Positions 53,396 to 64,000 of a stretch of 64,000 bases of DNA are shown here, piece after piece (positions within the stretch are counted from its first letter, which is position 1; each line of letters opens with the position of its first letter). The notes below the pieces were generated by a model. It was given only the letters and a program-made list of their open reading frames with translations, did no database searches and was not told the DNA's origin. A program made the translations under genes and the position numbers. The stretch is from Atriophallophorus winterbourni (Eukaryota; Platyhelminthes; Trematoda; Plagiorchiida; Microphallidae): NCBI GenBank assembly GCA_013407085.1, contig JACCGJ010014140.1, forward strand, positions 23,501-87,500. The letters are read 5' to 3'.

Positions 53396-53409
53396 TGTTT
53401 AGTATAGCT

Positions 53410-53655
53410 TGTGCACGGATGTGCAATCGTACAGTACTTCTGTGCTATGAGGCTAACACCGTGCTAAATTGATTGGCCACGGGTAGTGAGCTGCATGCGG
53501 AAACATGTTGGAGTCTCACTACTATCTTTATTCTCTATTTCTATCTGTCTAGGCCTGTGCAACCTGACAGTATCTTAGCCCACGTGCAGTCTCTGACTGT
53601 GCGGCACTTTGCCTGGATCAGGCTTGTGCTTTCATACATACATACATACATTAGT
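53410..53655 (+). repeat. ~230-bp SINE-like repeat (copy 6) with (CATA)n tail
   Basis: Full copy starting tgcacggatgtgcaatcgta and ending gatcaggcttgtgctttcat, then acatacatacatacat. High identity to copies 2 and 3. Confidence 0.85.
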
Positions 53656-54590
53656 ATAGCTTGCGCATATGTGTACGATTTTAAAAGCAGAACAGTACAA
53701 TAAGCCTAGTCCAAATCGATAGGCATAACACTTGTCACAAGAGAACATTCGGAAGCTAGGATGCTGTTGCTGCCTAATTCTACAATGGCATCAATTACTA
53801 AATTGAATAAAAAGTAGAAATTGTGCATCGTTGTCGCTCGGCACTTCTACTTGAAAATTTCGGCAGCCAATTTCCATCAATCGGTGTCGGTCACGACACC
53901 GAACATATTGAACGAAAATCAGTAAAAATGCAATATTTAAAAGAAGTGCGCCGGTGAAAACCTTCAGTTTGTATGCTAATCTTTACTTTAAATAGCGACG
54001 GTGTAAAAGTAAACAGGCTGGTTCGATTAGATGAAAGTCTTAGCAAATTAACTGGCTTCAGTTTGGCAGACCAAATAATGGTTGGATTCCTGAACTTCAA
54101 ACTCGCGGAGGCTACTTAGCGTCAATGATATGGCTAAAATTGTTTGGTGACGATTTTGTAGGCAAGTGGTTGATTAATCTTGTATATTTTCAAGTGAAAT
54201 GACGAGAACAATTCGATTTCATGCATGGCGTAGGCGCAAAAAGCCATCGTATTGATGTCGACTTACTCATTTGAAAACAATTCATTGAATTAATGTCACA
54301 TTCTAGGTGTGCGTCTATCTTTGATGGTTGTATGGCATCCGAAAATTGGGCTAGCATTGTTATACTATTTCTGCTGATGACAATCTCGATTAACATTCTC
54401 ATTTTCTATGAGTAGTGTGATCGACAGGTATTTGTGGTTTAGCTATTATTAAAAATACACATTTGGTAGAGATTCGCGAAATGTAGTAGTGTCAGCAATC
54501 TTTTATATAATAGAAGTTTTATTGGGAGCTGTTAGAAGCGATCTTGAAGTTAATTAGGTTCGATAACCTGTGGGTTAAAAAACATGGGAA
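53655..54590. other. Unassigned sequence
   Basis: 54170-54330 weakly resembles the LINE 3' UTR on the plus strand (gccatcgtattgatgtcgac.tactca). Otherwise nothing is recognised. Confidence 0.35.
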
Positions 54591-54614
54591 ATTTAAGCCA
54601 AAAGCAAATCTTTT

Positions 54615-54740
54615 TCAAGTAAAGTGGCAAGGAAAGCTGTCATGCTGATGTCGCTCTACTCATTCAAAACACCTGTTTCAAAGCATGTTTGATTCGAGAT
54701 GTAGGCACCTTAACCAAGTGTCTTCTCCTACGCTTTCATA
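54615..54740 (+). repeat. LINE 3' UTR scrap
   Basis: gtggcaaggaaagctgtcat, gctgatgtcgctctactc and cgagatgtaggcacctta match the family at 50880-51010. Confidence 0.6.
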
Positions 54741-54874
54741 AGTTCAACAGCTCCTATTTTAGCATGCCATGGTTGTATGGGAACGAAGCTCTTGGCAATT
54801 GCACCAGATATTATGCCGACCATGATGTTGACGACGAAGCCAAAAGACAACACATTAGTTGACTGGTATGAATA

Positions 54875-55105
54875 TGGTATGAAAGCACAAGCCTGATTAA
54901 GGCAAAGTGCCATACAGTCAGAGACTGCACGTGGGCTAAGATACTGTCAGGTTGCCCAGGCCTAGACAGATATGAGGGGGAATAGAAATGGTAGTGAAAC
55001 TCCAGCGTATTTCAGTATGGAGCTCACTACCGTTGGCCAATCAATTTAGCACGATGTTAGATGTACAGCACACAAATGCTGCACGATTGCACATCCGTGC
55101 ACATT
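54875..55105 (-). repeat. ~230-bp SINE-like repeat (copy 7)
   Basis: Full minus-strand copy ending in gcacatccgtgca at 55103, with a short tail (catacc-type) on its 3' side at 54868. Confidence 0.85.
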
Positions 55106-55184
55106 AGTTGACTGATCGAAGAGATATGGATTAGGCGATTGTATGATGACTGATTGAAGGAAGCGTAGTTGGTTTCAGTTGAGA

Positions 55185-55560
55185 GCAAAGCCTGAAAACC
55201 AGTTTGCTTCGAGCAGATGGAGCTCGTTAGCCCGGGAGGGCATTTCATCTAGGGAAAGGAAAACCCTGTTTTCAAACCTCCGCTGCTTTGCGGGATACCC
55301 GATCGCGCGAACGGCTTCGGGAGAAAACCCTGAGGAAAATCTGGAGCAGTCTCGTAGACTGTTAATTGGTGCACACCACCTCTTTCTGGCTACTCTCTGC
55401 TGCCTTAAAAGTCGCACTTAGTTGTGTAAAGACTAGAGAAGCTGACTCGAACTAACGCCGAGCTTTGCTGGAGACGCCGCTTCTTACCTAAATTCCCAAG
55501 ACCCTTCATTGAAGCAGACTCATCCTCCAGGAGGAGACAGTCACACAAAAGTGAAAGTAA
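55185..55560 (+). repeat. GC-rich retroposon-like repeat, copy 2
   Basis: About 85% like 48565-48935, same orientation; ends cacaaaagtgaaagtaagta. It is 5' truncated relative to copy 1, and the shared 3' end supports retroposition. Confidence 0.78.
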
Positions 55561-55581
55561 GTAGAACATTTGTAAAGACAT

Positions 55582-55682
55582 TTGTTGTTTTAGCTCTTCT
55601 GATGAATAAAGCCTAAATCAAGGCAACTCTCCTCTTCTCAATCATTCTGAAACTCACACGTTTGTTTGGAACATTACAATTT
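55582..55682 (+). repeat. Partial LTR (3' part)
   Basis: About 95 of 100 bases match 57798-57892 (tgttttagctcttctgatga, caaggcaactct, tcaatcattctgaaactcac, ggaacattacaa). The first 80 bases of the LTR are missing, so this is not a normal 5' LTR. Confidence 0.8.
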
Positions 55683-55689
55683 ATTCACT

Positions 55690-55850
55690 GCCTGTGAATA
55701 ATTGGGAATTCGTACTTCTTGATGCCCTGCATTCCGTGCGATCCTTATTATGTACTGCGACTAACGCCACACCCCATGAGCGCTTTATGAATTTCAATCG
55801 AAGAGCCGCTACCGGAACATCATTACCTATACGGTTCTCTGCCGTGTAGT
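55690..55850 (+). pseudogene. Ty3/gypsy integrase fragment (related element)
   Basis: Reads EFVLLDALHSVRSLLCTATN and ATPHERFMNF, close to LLDALHSIRSLLCTATNTTP in the integrase at 57170-57250. It directly follows the partial LTR, so it is a rearranged scrap. Confidence 0.8.
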
Positions 55851-55857
55851 AGTGCAT

Positions 55858-55979
55858 GCTACTATACTGTTGTTCTAGAAGATTAAATTGTTGTATTATA
55901 TGATTTCAAACGTTCAGAGATATTAGGAGACAAAGGCCGTAGAATAGGCTTTAATCTTCTAGAACAATAGTATAGTAGC
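55858..55979. mobile_element. Small foldback (MITE-like) element
   Basis: 30-base terminal inverted repeats, 55858-55887 and 55950-55979, differ at one position and enclose 62 bases. It sits between the integrase scrap and the gypsy pol region. No clear target duplication. Confidence 0.6.
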
Positions 55980-56039
55980 TGGAATAAAAAACAAGAATAT
56001 GAATGTTATAGATAGCATGGAAACAAGCATACAATTGAA

Positions 56040-57674
56040 GAGAATAATTCATCACACACTGATACACTGATCTCTCAGTTTTCTGACAAAATCCATCCTC
56101 TTGTTCATAATCGCTGGTTTCCCCCTCCCTTGGCAGTTCAAACAGTTTTCGAAACAATATAAAAAGATATCGAATCTGCCGTAATCGTGTCTGTTGATGA
56201 TAAGCTTCCATTGCTGATTGAAACGGATGCTTCGGATATCGCTATTGCAGCAACACTCACACAAAACAACCGACCTGTAGCGTTTTTTTCACGAACGCTC
56301 TCTCACAGTGAGAAACACCATTCAGCGATCGAGAAAGAAGCTTACGCAATTGTTGAAGCCCTTAGAAAGTGGAAACATTTTTTATTAGGTCATCGCTTTA
56401 CGCTTTTAACGGATCAACGATCAGTATCCTTTATGTATGATATAAATCATTCCAAAAAGATAAAAAATGACAAGATCCAAAGATGGCGTTTAGAATTATC
56501 ACCTTTCTCTTTTGACGTGATCTACAGACAGGGTAGCGAGAATGTAGCCGTAGATGCCCTGTCACGTGTTAGCTGCGCAGCATTTACAACCAATGTGAAA
56601 CTCAATGATCTACACGACTCACTTTGTCATCCAGGCGTTGTCAGAATGGCACATTTTGTGCGCATAAAAAATCTACCCTTTTCAATGGAAGAAATCAAAT
56701 CAATGACATCCCAATGTACAATCTGTGCTGAGTTGAAACCTCGTTTTCACAAATCTCATGGTACTCTGATTAAAGCTACTCATTCATTCGAGCGACTCAA
56801 TCTTGATTTCAAGGGTCCACTTCCTTCGATCTCTAAGAACAAATACCTTTTGACTATTATTGATGAGTATTCTAGATTTCCCTTCGCTATTGCGTGTCCT
56901 GATATGTCTTCTTCCACTGTTATCAAATGTATTCGTGAATTATTCATGCTTTTTGGTATGCCTCTATACGTTCATACTGACCGTGGTTCCTCATTTATGT
57001 CACAAGCTGTTCGAGAGTTCCTCTGTGCAAACAATGTAGCTACAAGCAGGACCACACCATATAATCCCCAAGGCAACGGCCAAGTAGAACGACTTAATGG
57101 CACTCTGTGGAAGTCTATTATGCTAGCATTTCGCTCCAGGAATCTGGATGTTACACACTGGAAATCTGTTCTACTAGACGCATTACATTCCATTAGATCA
57201 CTGTTGTGTACGGCCACTAACACCACTCCGCACGAACGCATGTTTTTCCATATTAGAAAATCAAGCAATGGTTTGTCACTTCCATCATGGTTGACTACAC
57301 CCGGTCCAGTTCTGATGCGAAGAAATGTTAGAAACTCAAAGTATGATCCATTAGTCGACGAAGTTGAGCTGCTTGAATGTAACCCCCAGTATGCTCGCGT
57401 GCGATTTTCTGATGGAAGAGAAGACACCGTTTCACTTCGTGCTCTTGCCCCAGTAGGCCGTCCATCAGATACGGAAATCCTGTCGAATCCCCCTCCTACA
57501 CCACAAACATCCGAACCACCATTACCCATTCACGTTCCTGAGTCAGTTCTCATTGACTGCCAACCTATCAGTGATACAACAGATTCATCGACTGTAAACA
57601 ATCCAAATTCCTCTGAACTATATACAAAACAGCAAAGAACTCGTCCGTACGAACTTCGAAATCGAGACGCATGA
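56040..57674 (+). pseudogene. Ty3/gypsy (CsRn1-like) pol fragment: RNase H and integrase
   Basis: An open frame of 495 codons from 56187, with a broken RT-connection piece before it (stop at about 56163). RNase H: LLIETDASDIAIAATL (catalytic D), EKEAYAIVEALRKW (E), LLTDQRS (D), DALSR. Integrase: H-x-C zinc-binding remnant (DSLCHPGVVRMAH, CTICAELK), core LNLDFKGPLP (D), VHTDRGSSFMS (D) and GQVERLNGTL (E). Gag, protease and most of RT are missing. The frame is long and intact, so it is young, but the element is not autonomous. Confidence 0.9.
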
Positions 57675-57715
57675 ATTCGTCTCATGTATAACCAAATCAA
57701 AACAGCCGAGGAGAA

Positions 57716-57892
57716 TGTTGTGTATTCTTATATGCTTGCATTATTGTAATTCGCATTCTATTCTATCTATTCTATACTAACTATTATATTGTTCGTTGTT
57801 TTAGCTCTTCTGATGAATAAAGCTTAAATCAAGGCAACTCTACTCTTCTCAATCATTCTGAAACTCACACGTTTGTTTGGAACATTACAACA
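57716..57892 (+). repeat. 3' LTR (177 bp) of the Ty3/gypsy element
   Basis: Starts TGTTGTGTATTC after a purine-rich gccgaggagaa tract and ends CATTACAACA, giving TG...CA ends. It contains aataaa within gatgaataaagc. Ends match the partial LTR at 55582-55682. Confidence 0.82.
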
Positions 57893-59420
57893 TTCTCCCG
57901 TTTTCTATACAAAAATTAATTGCTAGCGAAAATGAAGAACGTTTAGTTATATTCGGTTCAGCAAGGCTTGAAACAGTGAGAAAGTGTTCAACAAAGTTCA
58001 ACCTGAACACTACCGTTAATCAACTTGGCACATCCGCAGTGGATGTAAGTCGACTGATCAAATCAATCGAAACAACCAGTTTTTCAAAGTGCACAAATAT
58101 CTCGTATCCACCTGATGACGGCAAAAAGCAGGAAAATTGGTTGCGCTGGGCAAGTGCAGGGGATGTGGTCACTCTTAGAACAGGTCATTAGAATTGATTT
58201 GATCGATTGACTTAGATCCATTACGTGAATGGGTTAACCAAAGACCGGCTGTACCGAGTTAATTAACAAAAGATCACTTGAATATCGACTTCATAGTTTA
58301 TTTATTATTACTTTTGTTCAGTTCAGCTCAGTTCAGTTTGCGAAGGACAGTATGTGGCTAACAAGCCAATCGAGCGTCCAGAATTTCTTTCGGTGGAAAG
58401 CTGTAGAGAAGCACCCACCACTGCCAAAACGTATATTCTTTTTGTCTGTTTAAAATCTTCTGGTTCTACTGTGGCTTTTTTGCATCGGTTGTTCGTGTGC
58501 TTTTATATCGTAGACCGAAGGCCAACTGCTTCATATTTAAGCCAATCTCGAAAGTCTTTGACTGATACATGTTTTTGTGGAGTTCTGAATTGGAATTATT
58601 ATTGTACGTAGACATTACCAAAATACACGCAGCCTGACTACCCGTTATTTTTTATCCTACTTTCTCATAACACTTTCGATACGATATCAACTACAACATA
58701 TGCATTTTAATTTAACTTTGTCATTTTATATTTTGAGCGTTCAGTTTTTATACAAAATACTTCTTTAGATGAACTCTCATTGTACTAGTAGTGACAAACA
58801 TGTTATTTCTACAGCATCGGCTATAAGGTGTGCTCCATAAAACAGTCCAGATAAACTCTTGGCGTCGCAATCGCCGATTTACATAAAACAAAAACGTTTG
58901 AGGTTAGTTGATGACTCTTGCAGCAATCCAAAGTAGAACATTCTTAACGCCCGAATGGATCGCCTAAATTGAACTATTTTTGAATAGCTTAAGCGAGTGG
59001 TGGCCATGATTACGAGTGAATGAACACCAAATAAAAAGATTTCCATTTTGAGTTAAACAAATGTTTATATCGTTGCTTTGCGGGGAATATGTTTCAGGTA
59101 TATTAGGCAAAGCTTCAGATAGTTAAAAAACTATACGCGATGCCAATATCTAAAATAAATATTTTGATGCGTTTGACTGCTGCGGCGCGAGCGGAGTTTA
59201 CAAGCAAAAACAAACATTTTTGCAACATACATACAGTTTGGCAAAAAACCCAGGAGTATCCCTACAACCTTCACAACCTGCACAACTTTTTGATTGGTTG
59301 AATTGCTTCGGCCACAACGCCTGTCAGCCTTCATACAGATTATTTTGATTGGTTGAATTCTGATTGGTTGCTTTAGCTCCAATAAATAGCTCCGCAAGGG
59401 GTCCGCCGTCACTTTTAATT
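57893..59420. other. Unassigned sequence with one decayed hammerhead
   Basis: 58100-58190 holds tatccacCTGATGAcggcaaaaagcagGAAAAttggttgcg..ggatgtg, a decayed relative of the 225-690 hammerhead. 59290-59380 has three attggttg repeats just before the MULE start and could be part of its promoter or terminal repeat. No other gene is supported. Confidence 0.45.
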
Positions 59421-61728
59421 ATGAGCTCTAACGATATTACTCAGCTTTTTCAGGGAACCATTGGCAACCGCGCGATTGGAAGTCTCGTGGAATTGAACCA
59501 CCTGCTGACCGATTTCGCTCGAGTTTCTGGTACCCACTATGCCATCCGCACATCAAAGAGGAACCGATCGGGCGAGTTGACATTTATTAAATATATATGT
59601 CAACGAAAAGGATACCACCAGAAACCAAATCTTGGCCTTCGCCGTAGAGATTCGTTTGCAACACAATGCGAGGCCTATTTCAACTTGGGGCGTATGGGCT
59701 CCGGTTTCCGCGTCACCAACAGTAACATGGTTCATAACCATGAATTACAAACCGGGGAAGCTGGGTCGCTTTTCTTTCGCAACCGACGTCTAACGCCATC
59801 GGAATTGGAGGTGATTCGACCGCTGCTGGAATGCGGGGACTCCTCGTTCAACATACGGTACTACGTGAAGACGCAATTTAAGAAAGAGCTTACCGGATGT
59901 GATGTGGTGAACATGCGCCGGCGAGTTCTGGCTGGCCGTAACAATCCAGGTAAGTGGACGATAATTATTATCCATTTTTCACAGCCTATATTCGACGAAT
60001 GGAAGCGGATCTGAACGTCCATGGAAAGGCACGCGTGCTGCTGGATGAGACCAACAAGATGACGCATTTCATCTACACAACCCAACAAATGCTTAGTTTG
60101 TTTAACCGTTTTCCTGATTTTATTCTCATCGATGGTACATTCCGTACCAATCGCGAGAAATATTTTTTATATCAATTATTAGTAGTAGATGGATGCCGTA
60201 AAAGTCTTCCTGTAGCAATAGGCTTCTTGTGGAGGGAATCAGCTGAAGATATCCGCACGTTCCTGCTTACCTTTGTCGAATTCGTCGGTGGGTGTGATGC
60301 TGTGAAAGCCATCATGTCCGACGGAGCACTTGCGATTGCGAATGCTGTAGAGGACGTATTTCCACACGCTTCGCATCTGCTTTGTCGGGTGCACATGCTC
60401 CGGAATGTTACTCGCCGTAACCCCCGAACGCAGGCACTGAAATGGGTATTTGTTGCGATGAAAACCCGTAGTTTGTGGGAGTACGCGTATGCCTTAATCC
60501 ATATGCAGTGTGCAGACCCTGTATTCTTCCAATACTTCAAAGGGCAACACTGTTGCAACTCGCGTAAGTGGGCAAATGCCCGTCGTCCCAAGGTAGCCAC
60601 TTACGGTATTGGGGACACGAACATGGTTGAGGCCATGCACCGATGTTTAAAGATGAACCACCTTAGTGGTAGGATGGCAATTTGGGAGGCCCTTCGGATA
60701 TCCCAACTCAGTGTCTCGTATCTTATTTGGCAACGCCAACACGAAGTTGCTAGGGCGAGACGTAGGCAGGTTCGCGTCCCCAACCACTCGGAATTAGATT
60801 CCCTGTGTGATCTGCTTATGCCATACGCCGTAGACCTCATCGCCGCCAACGTAACTGCTTCAACAGTTACTATAGTCAGTTCCACTGATAATGGGGTAAT
60901 TGTAAGGACACGCGTTCTTGGGGTGTGTGCTGCCTAAATTGGAAATGCACATGTCGGTTTTTCGTAGATCAAGCGTTGCCATGCAGGCACGTGCTTTCTG
61001 CTGCGATATTCAAACATGCTGATGTAGCTTTAATCCCGGTTTCCCAGCGCTGGTTACGCAGTACTAATGATGCAATCTCAGTAAACTTTTCTTCTGCGGA
61101 CGGTCCTAGGCAAACTAGTAGAGTGTTTTCATCGGGTAGATCTTACGGCCACGATTTGATTGATAGGGTTCAGCGCCATTTTGAGCCACCATACTTTAAT
61201 CATTTCCTTCGTAGTATTGATACCTATTTGAGTACAGCCAGTTCGCGTCCCTCGCTCCCGTTTCCTTGGGAACGTGACATCGGCGATATGTCATTGGCGT
61301 CGGTACGGTACGACAATCTACCGTTGGAAACAATATTGAATGTAGAACCCAGTGAACCTAGTAACCGTCAGAGTTCGTCTCCCATAGCCAGTGACGACGA
61401 AGAAGCAACGATTGCCGGTATTGATGGAAACGATGCCAGGATATTAGACGTTCACGATGGCCGGATCAACGATCGAGGACGGGCAGCTTCTTCTCACAAC
61501 CCAATCCCATCCACCTCTCGACTACCTCCAGTAGATCTGGATGAGTTTTTACGCCACGATCAAGTATGTGGTCAGTGTGGTTCCGATGAACCACCTGAAT
61601 TCGGTGGAAAAACAATCGATTGGGAGCAATGCCCCTACTGCAACGAATGGTACCATACTTATTGTATAATTACTCCACCTTTCGAAACTGAAAAGTGGTG
61701 CTTTAATTGTATGCAAATGTTTGATTAA
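59421..61728 (+). CDS. Mutator-like (MULE) transposase with FAR1, DDE, SWIM and PHD domains
   Basis: Exon 1 is 59421-59949 (ATG at 59421), a 35-bp intron (gtaagt ... tttttcacag) spans 59950-59984, and exon 2 runs from 59985. Domains: FAR1-type DNA-binding region (IKYICQRKG, CEAYFNL, GSGFRVTNSNMVHNHEL); transposase core with FILIDGTFRTN (D), IMSDGALAI (D), CRVHMLRN and the catalytic Glu of DTNMVEAMHRCLK; SWIM zinc finger (CTCRFFVDQALPCRHVL, C-x-C...C-x-H); C-terminal PHD finger (CGQCG ... CPYCNEWYH ... WCFNC, Cys4-His-Cys3). The frame shifts by one near 60900-60930, just before the SWIM finger. About 760 residues if joined. No terminal inverted repeats were found, so an active transposon or an exapted host gene are both possible. 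Confidence 0.88.
59950..59984 (+). other. 35-bp intron in the MULE transposase
   Basis: gtaagt donor and a ttttcacag acceptor. Removal joins G to CC and reads NNPAYIRRMEADLN in frame; without removal exon 1 frame meets a stop soon after. Introns of this size are common in flatworms. Confidence 0.85.
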
Positions 61729-61729
61729 T

Positions 61730-63290
61730 TGCTTCATTCGATCCCGCGTGTTGCTGATATTGGTGCCATGGCGATATATGGTGAGTGCTATCATTCGCTT
61801 ATCACTGACCCACTTTTTTTAACTATTTATCTGCTTTGCAGGATCAATAAACCGTGAGAACTATCCACGTGTAAGTTCTAAATATTTTTTCGTTATCATG
61901 ATGACGTGTTTGGTTTTGTACCAGTCAATGGGCTGGCATTATAACCACGAAAATGTGATCCAATCTATTCAAACCGCTGATGCAAACCCGCAAACCTAAT
62001 CAACTTAGCATTGATCACGCAGTCAAAACACATGAGTGTTTATATTTTTGTTTGAAGTTGAAACAACGTTTTTAGAAGAAATTGTGGCCTTAAGTTAATG
62101 CATTTCATTCGGAGTGAAAAGGTTGGGTCATAGTGTGTCGGGATATAGTGTTCACCAGTTAACATCACCAACACGCTCGCTTGAACGCGGGGACTCTGAA
62201 ACTGGTAGCCACTTAATTAAACTTTTTATCTTATTCTTTCCGCCATACGCCATCGCAATCCCCAACGAACCAATCGAGAGGAGAACCGATAACGGTGAAA
62301 ATTATCAATCGCAACTATCCATGCAACAGTGAAACCACTCAGTGATAACGTGAGTATTTTCTTTAGTGTTATTTCGTAACACTCACGAAAGATCTGTTTT
62401 ACAGGTATTCACATTTCGGGTCACTGGCTACATCGGAATATCAATTTGCAAGTAAAACAAAACTGAGAAAACTGATAAATTTTGTTAATTAAATCTCTAA
62501 ATATATGTTTCCTTTTATCCAACAGTCTTTTTATAACTGTTATTCAATAGGATTTTGTTATGTGACAGGATAAATAAGCTTTAAAGGTGGGTACATAGTT
62601 GAAATTCGGTTACCATGCTTTGTGAGAAAGAGAGCAATGCTAGACGTTTGCCCAATATAAACATCCGAGTTTTATCTTTAAGATTTTGTTGGTCGATTAA
62701 GTACCCTAACAATCGAGGAGGATGAGATGATGGTCAGCTGTGACGTAAGCTCCTTGTTCCCAAACGTGGGCAATACAAGCACTTCAGAATTAGCAAGGAA
62801 GTCACTCAATTCCGATATGACCTTGAAGGATCGTACAAGTTTGAGTGTACAACAAATCATCAACGGTGTAGCAATTTGTGTACATAGGAACCAATTCTTT
62901 GTTTAATAGACAGCTGTACAAGCCAAACGATGGTTTAGCGTACCACTTATCAACTGAAATAAGGCTCGCTGAATGTCATCTTACCGTCTCCACCTGCTGA
63001 CACCAAACAGACGGAAACAAGCTTTACAGTCTATCCAGTACAATCAACATTTATCCGGATTCAATTTCACGATAAGATTCGTTCATTTAAAATGATTTAT
63101 CTAGAGTTATAATATAACACATTCCGAAAATACGCCATATGCGTCTCAGTGGTCGTACAACGTTATCCACTTTCAAGAAAATAGTTTACTTTCCCTACAA
63201 GATTCATATGCGTTGATTTGTTGTTGCTCCTACGTTTGATCTTAGATGACCTTAAATAAAAGTACAGACTACAGTATACTACCAGCCGAG
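61730..63290. other. Unassigned sequence downstream of the MULE
   Basis: Contains splice-like signals: ggtgagtg near 61779, tttgcag/gatcaataaaccgtg at about 61835-61842 and gtaagt at 61873, and ctgttttacag at about 62394-62404. These could be 3' UTR exons or an unrecognised gene with tiny exons. A decayed hammerhead (cacctgctgacaccaaacag..GGAAAC) lies at about 62990-63025. Confidence 0.35.
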
Positions 63291-63312
63291 AGGCTAAGCT
63301 TGTTGCAAAACA

Positions 63313-63725
63313 TTGAGGTCAACATGGGAATGTTCCGGCTCGGTTTGAAAACCCGGTGGACGGTAAGGCTAAACGTGTTGCCAACCCTTGAGGTCAACAT
63401 GGGAATGTTCCGGCTCGGTTTGAAAACCCGGTGGACGGTAAGGCTAAACGTGTTGCCAACCCTTGAGGTCAACATGGGAATGTTCCGGCTCGGTTTGAAA
63501 ACCCGGTGGACGGTAAGGCTAAACGTGTTGCCAAACCTTGAGGTCAACATGGGAATGTTCCGGCTCGGTTTGAAAACCCGGTGGACGGTAAGGCTAAACG
63601 TGTTGCCAAACCTTGAGGGCAACATGGGAGGGGTGCGAAGCAAACACACTGGCCGACAGAAAGTTGTTATTCTGAATGTAACCTGATCTAAACTGACCGT
63701 CAACTTGATACGTTGAGGTCAACAT
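63313..63725. repeat. 75-bp minisatellite, four full units plus diverged ends
   Basis: Units start at 63313, 63388, 63463 and 63538 (ttgaggtcaacatgggaatg ...), with a diverged fifth at 63613 and a scrap at 63713. 75 is a multiple of three, and the array is open in frames on both strands (25-residue repeats). Unit 1 differs a little; units 2-4 are almost identical. Confidence 0.9.
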
Positions 63726-63901
63726 GGAAATGTTCCGTAGTGGACAAAATGGTCGAGAAAACTTGAATTTGTTTTTCGGAATGAAACTTGCTCTAAGCAG
63801 ACCGTAAAAAACAAACATAAAATGAATGAAATTACATCTGCATAGTTTGTAGTTGTCTGTAATGGATTGTATTGAATGGAATTAAAATAAACGATTGTTG
63901 T

Positions 63902-63902
<1 letters not shown>

Positions 63903-63963
<61 letters not shown>

Positions 63964-64000
63964 ATGATAGATAGATGGATTGATAGATAGATAGATAGAT
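63903..64000. repeat. (GATA)n microsatellite, cut by the window edge
   Basis: About 24 tetranucleotide units of gata with interruptions (gaatgatag, gatggattgatag). Confidence 0.95.

Noticed and set aside
60897..60937. Mini-intron (gtaatt or gtaagg donor) to repair the MULE frame
   Set aside because: No AG acceptor lies in a place that would join the two frames before the SWIM cysteines.
63245..63700. Minisatellite frames as two real proteins
   Set aside because: Open frames on both strands follow from a 75-bp stop-free unit; there is no flanking gene structure.

Overview
The window looks like nuclear DNA of a digenean flatworm (trematode). The reasons are two conserved metazoan genes split by a mixture of giant introns and tiny ones (35-43 bp), and a dense load of transposable elements of the kinds that fill fluke genomes: CR1-like and RTE-like LINEs, Penelope-like elements (PLEs), a CsRn1-like Ty3/gypsy LTR element, and hammerhead-ribozyme repeats. 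The species cannot be fixed from sequence alone.

Two host genes are convincing. (1) A stonin (Stoned-B/stonin-2 type endocytic adaptor) lies on the + strand in three coding exons, 4194-5652, 25926-29057 and 30013-30479. Together they give about 1685 codons; a 20.3-kb intron packed with mobile elements separates exons 1 and 2. (2) An ERO1 endoplasmic-reticulum oxidoreductin lies on the - strand in ten short exons from 51942 down to 37437. It was assembled here by matching conserved motifs and splice phases; every junction found keeps the reading frame. It has a signal peptide, the shuttle C-x4-C, the FAD-binding signatures and the C-x2-C-x2-C active site. Only the very short last exon was not found. 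The two genes converge. ERO1 introns hold LINEs, an approximately 230-bp SINE-like repeat and a GC-rich retroposon.

A third large coding unit at 59421-61728 is a Mutator-like (MULE) transposase. It has a FAR1-type N-terminus, a DDE core, a SWIM zinc finger and a C-terminal PHD finger, with a 35-bp intron and one apparent frame break. Just upstream is the 3' half of a Ty3/gypsy element with a 177-bp 3' LTR.

The most striking non-protein signal is a set of hammerhead ribozyme (HHR) motifs. One type sits in PLE ends (19074, 9353, 33350, 20954, 39252; core CTGANGA ... GAAACG). A second type (CTGATGA ... GAAACC) sits in roughly 220-235-bp repeats that occur as head-to-tail dimers and near-perfect head-to-head palindromes (2394-2760, 13872-14470, 25222-25570, 40700-40920) and in related PLE-linked terminal repeats (225-690, 6430-7060, 8040-8100). 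These look like a fluke retrozyme family.

Layout: 1-4190 repeats (PLE remnant, palindromic PLE ends, CR1 RT fragment, retrozyme, SINE-like repeat); 4194-30760 stonin with its TE-filled intron 1; 30760-37430 intergenic or ERO1 3' side with a PLE and a LINE; 37437-51942 ERO1; 52300-55560 repeats; 55580-57892 LTR element and a foldback; 57893-59420 unassigned; 59421-61728 MULE; 61729-64000 unassigned DNA, a 75-bp minisatellite and a terminal GATA microsatellite.
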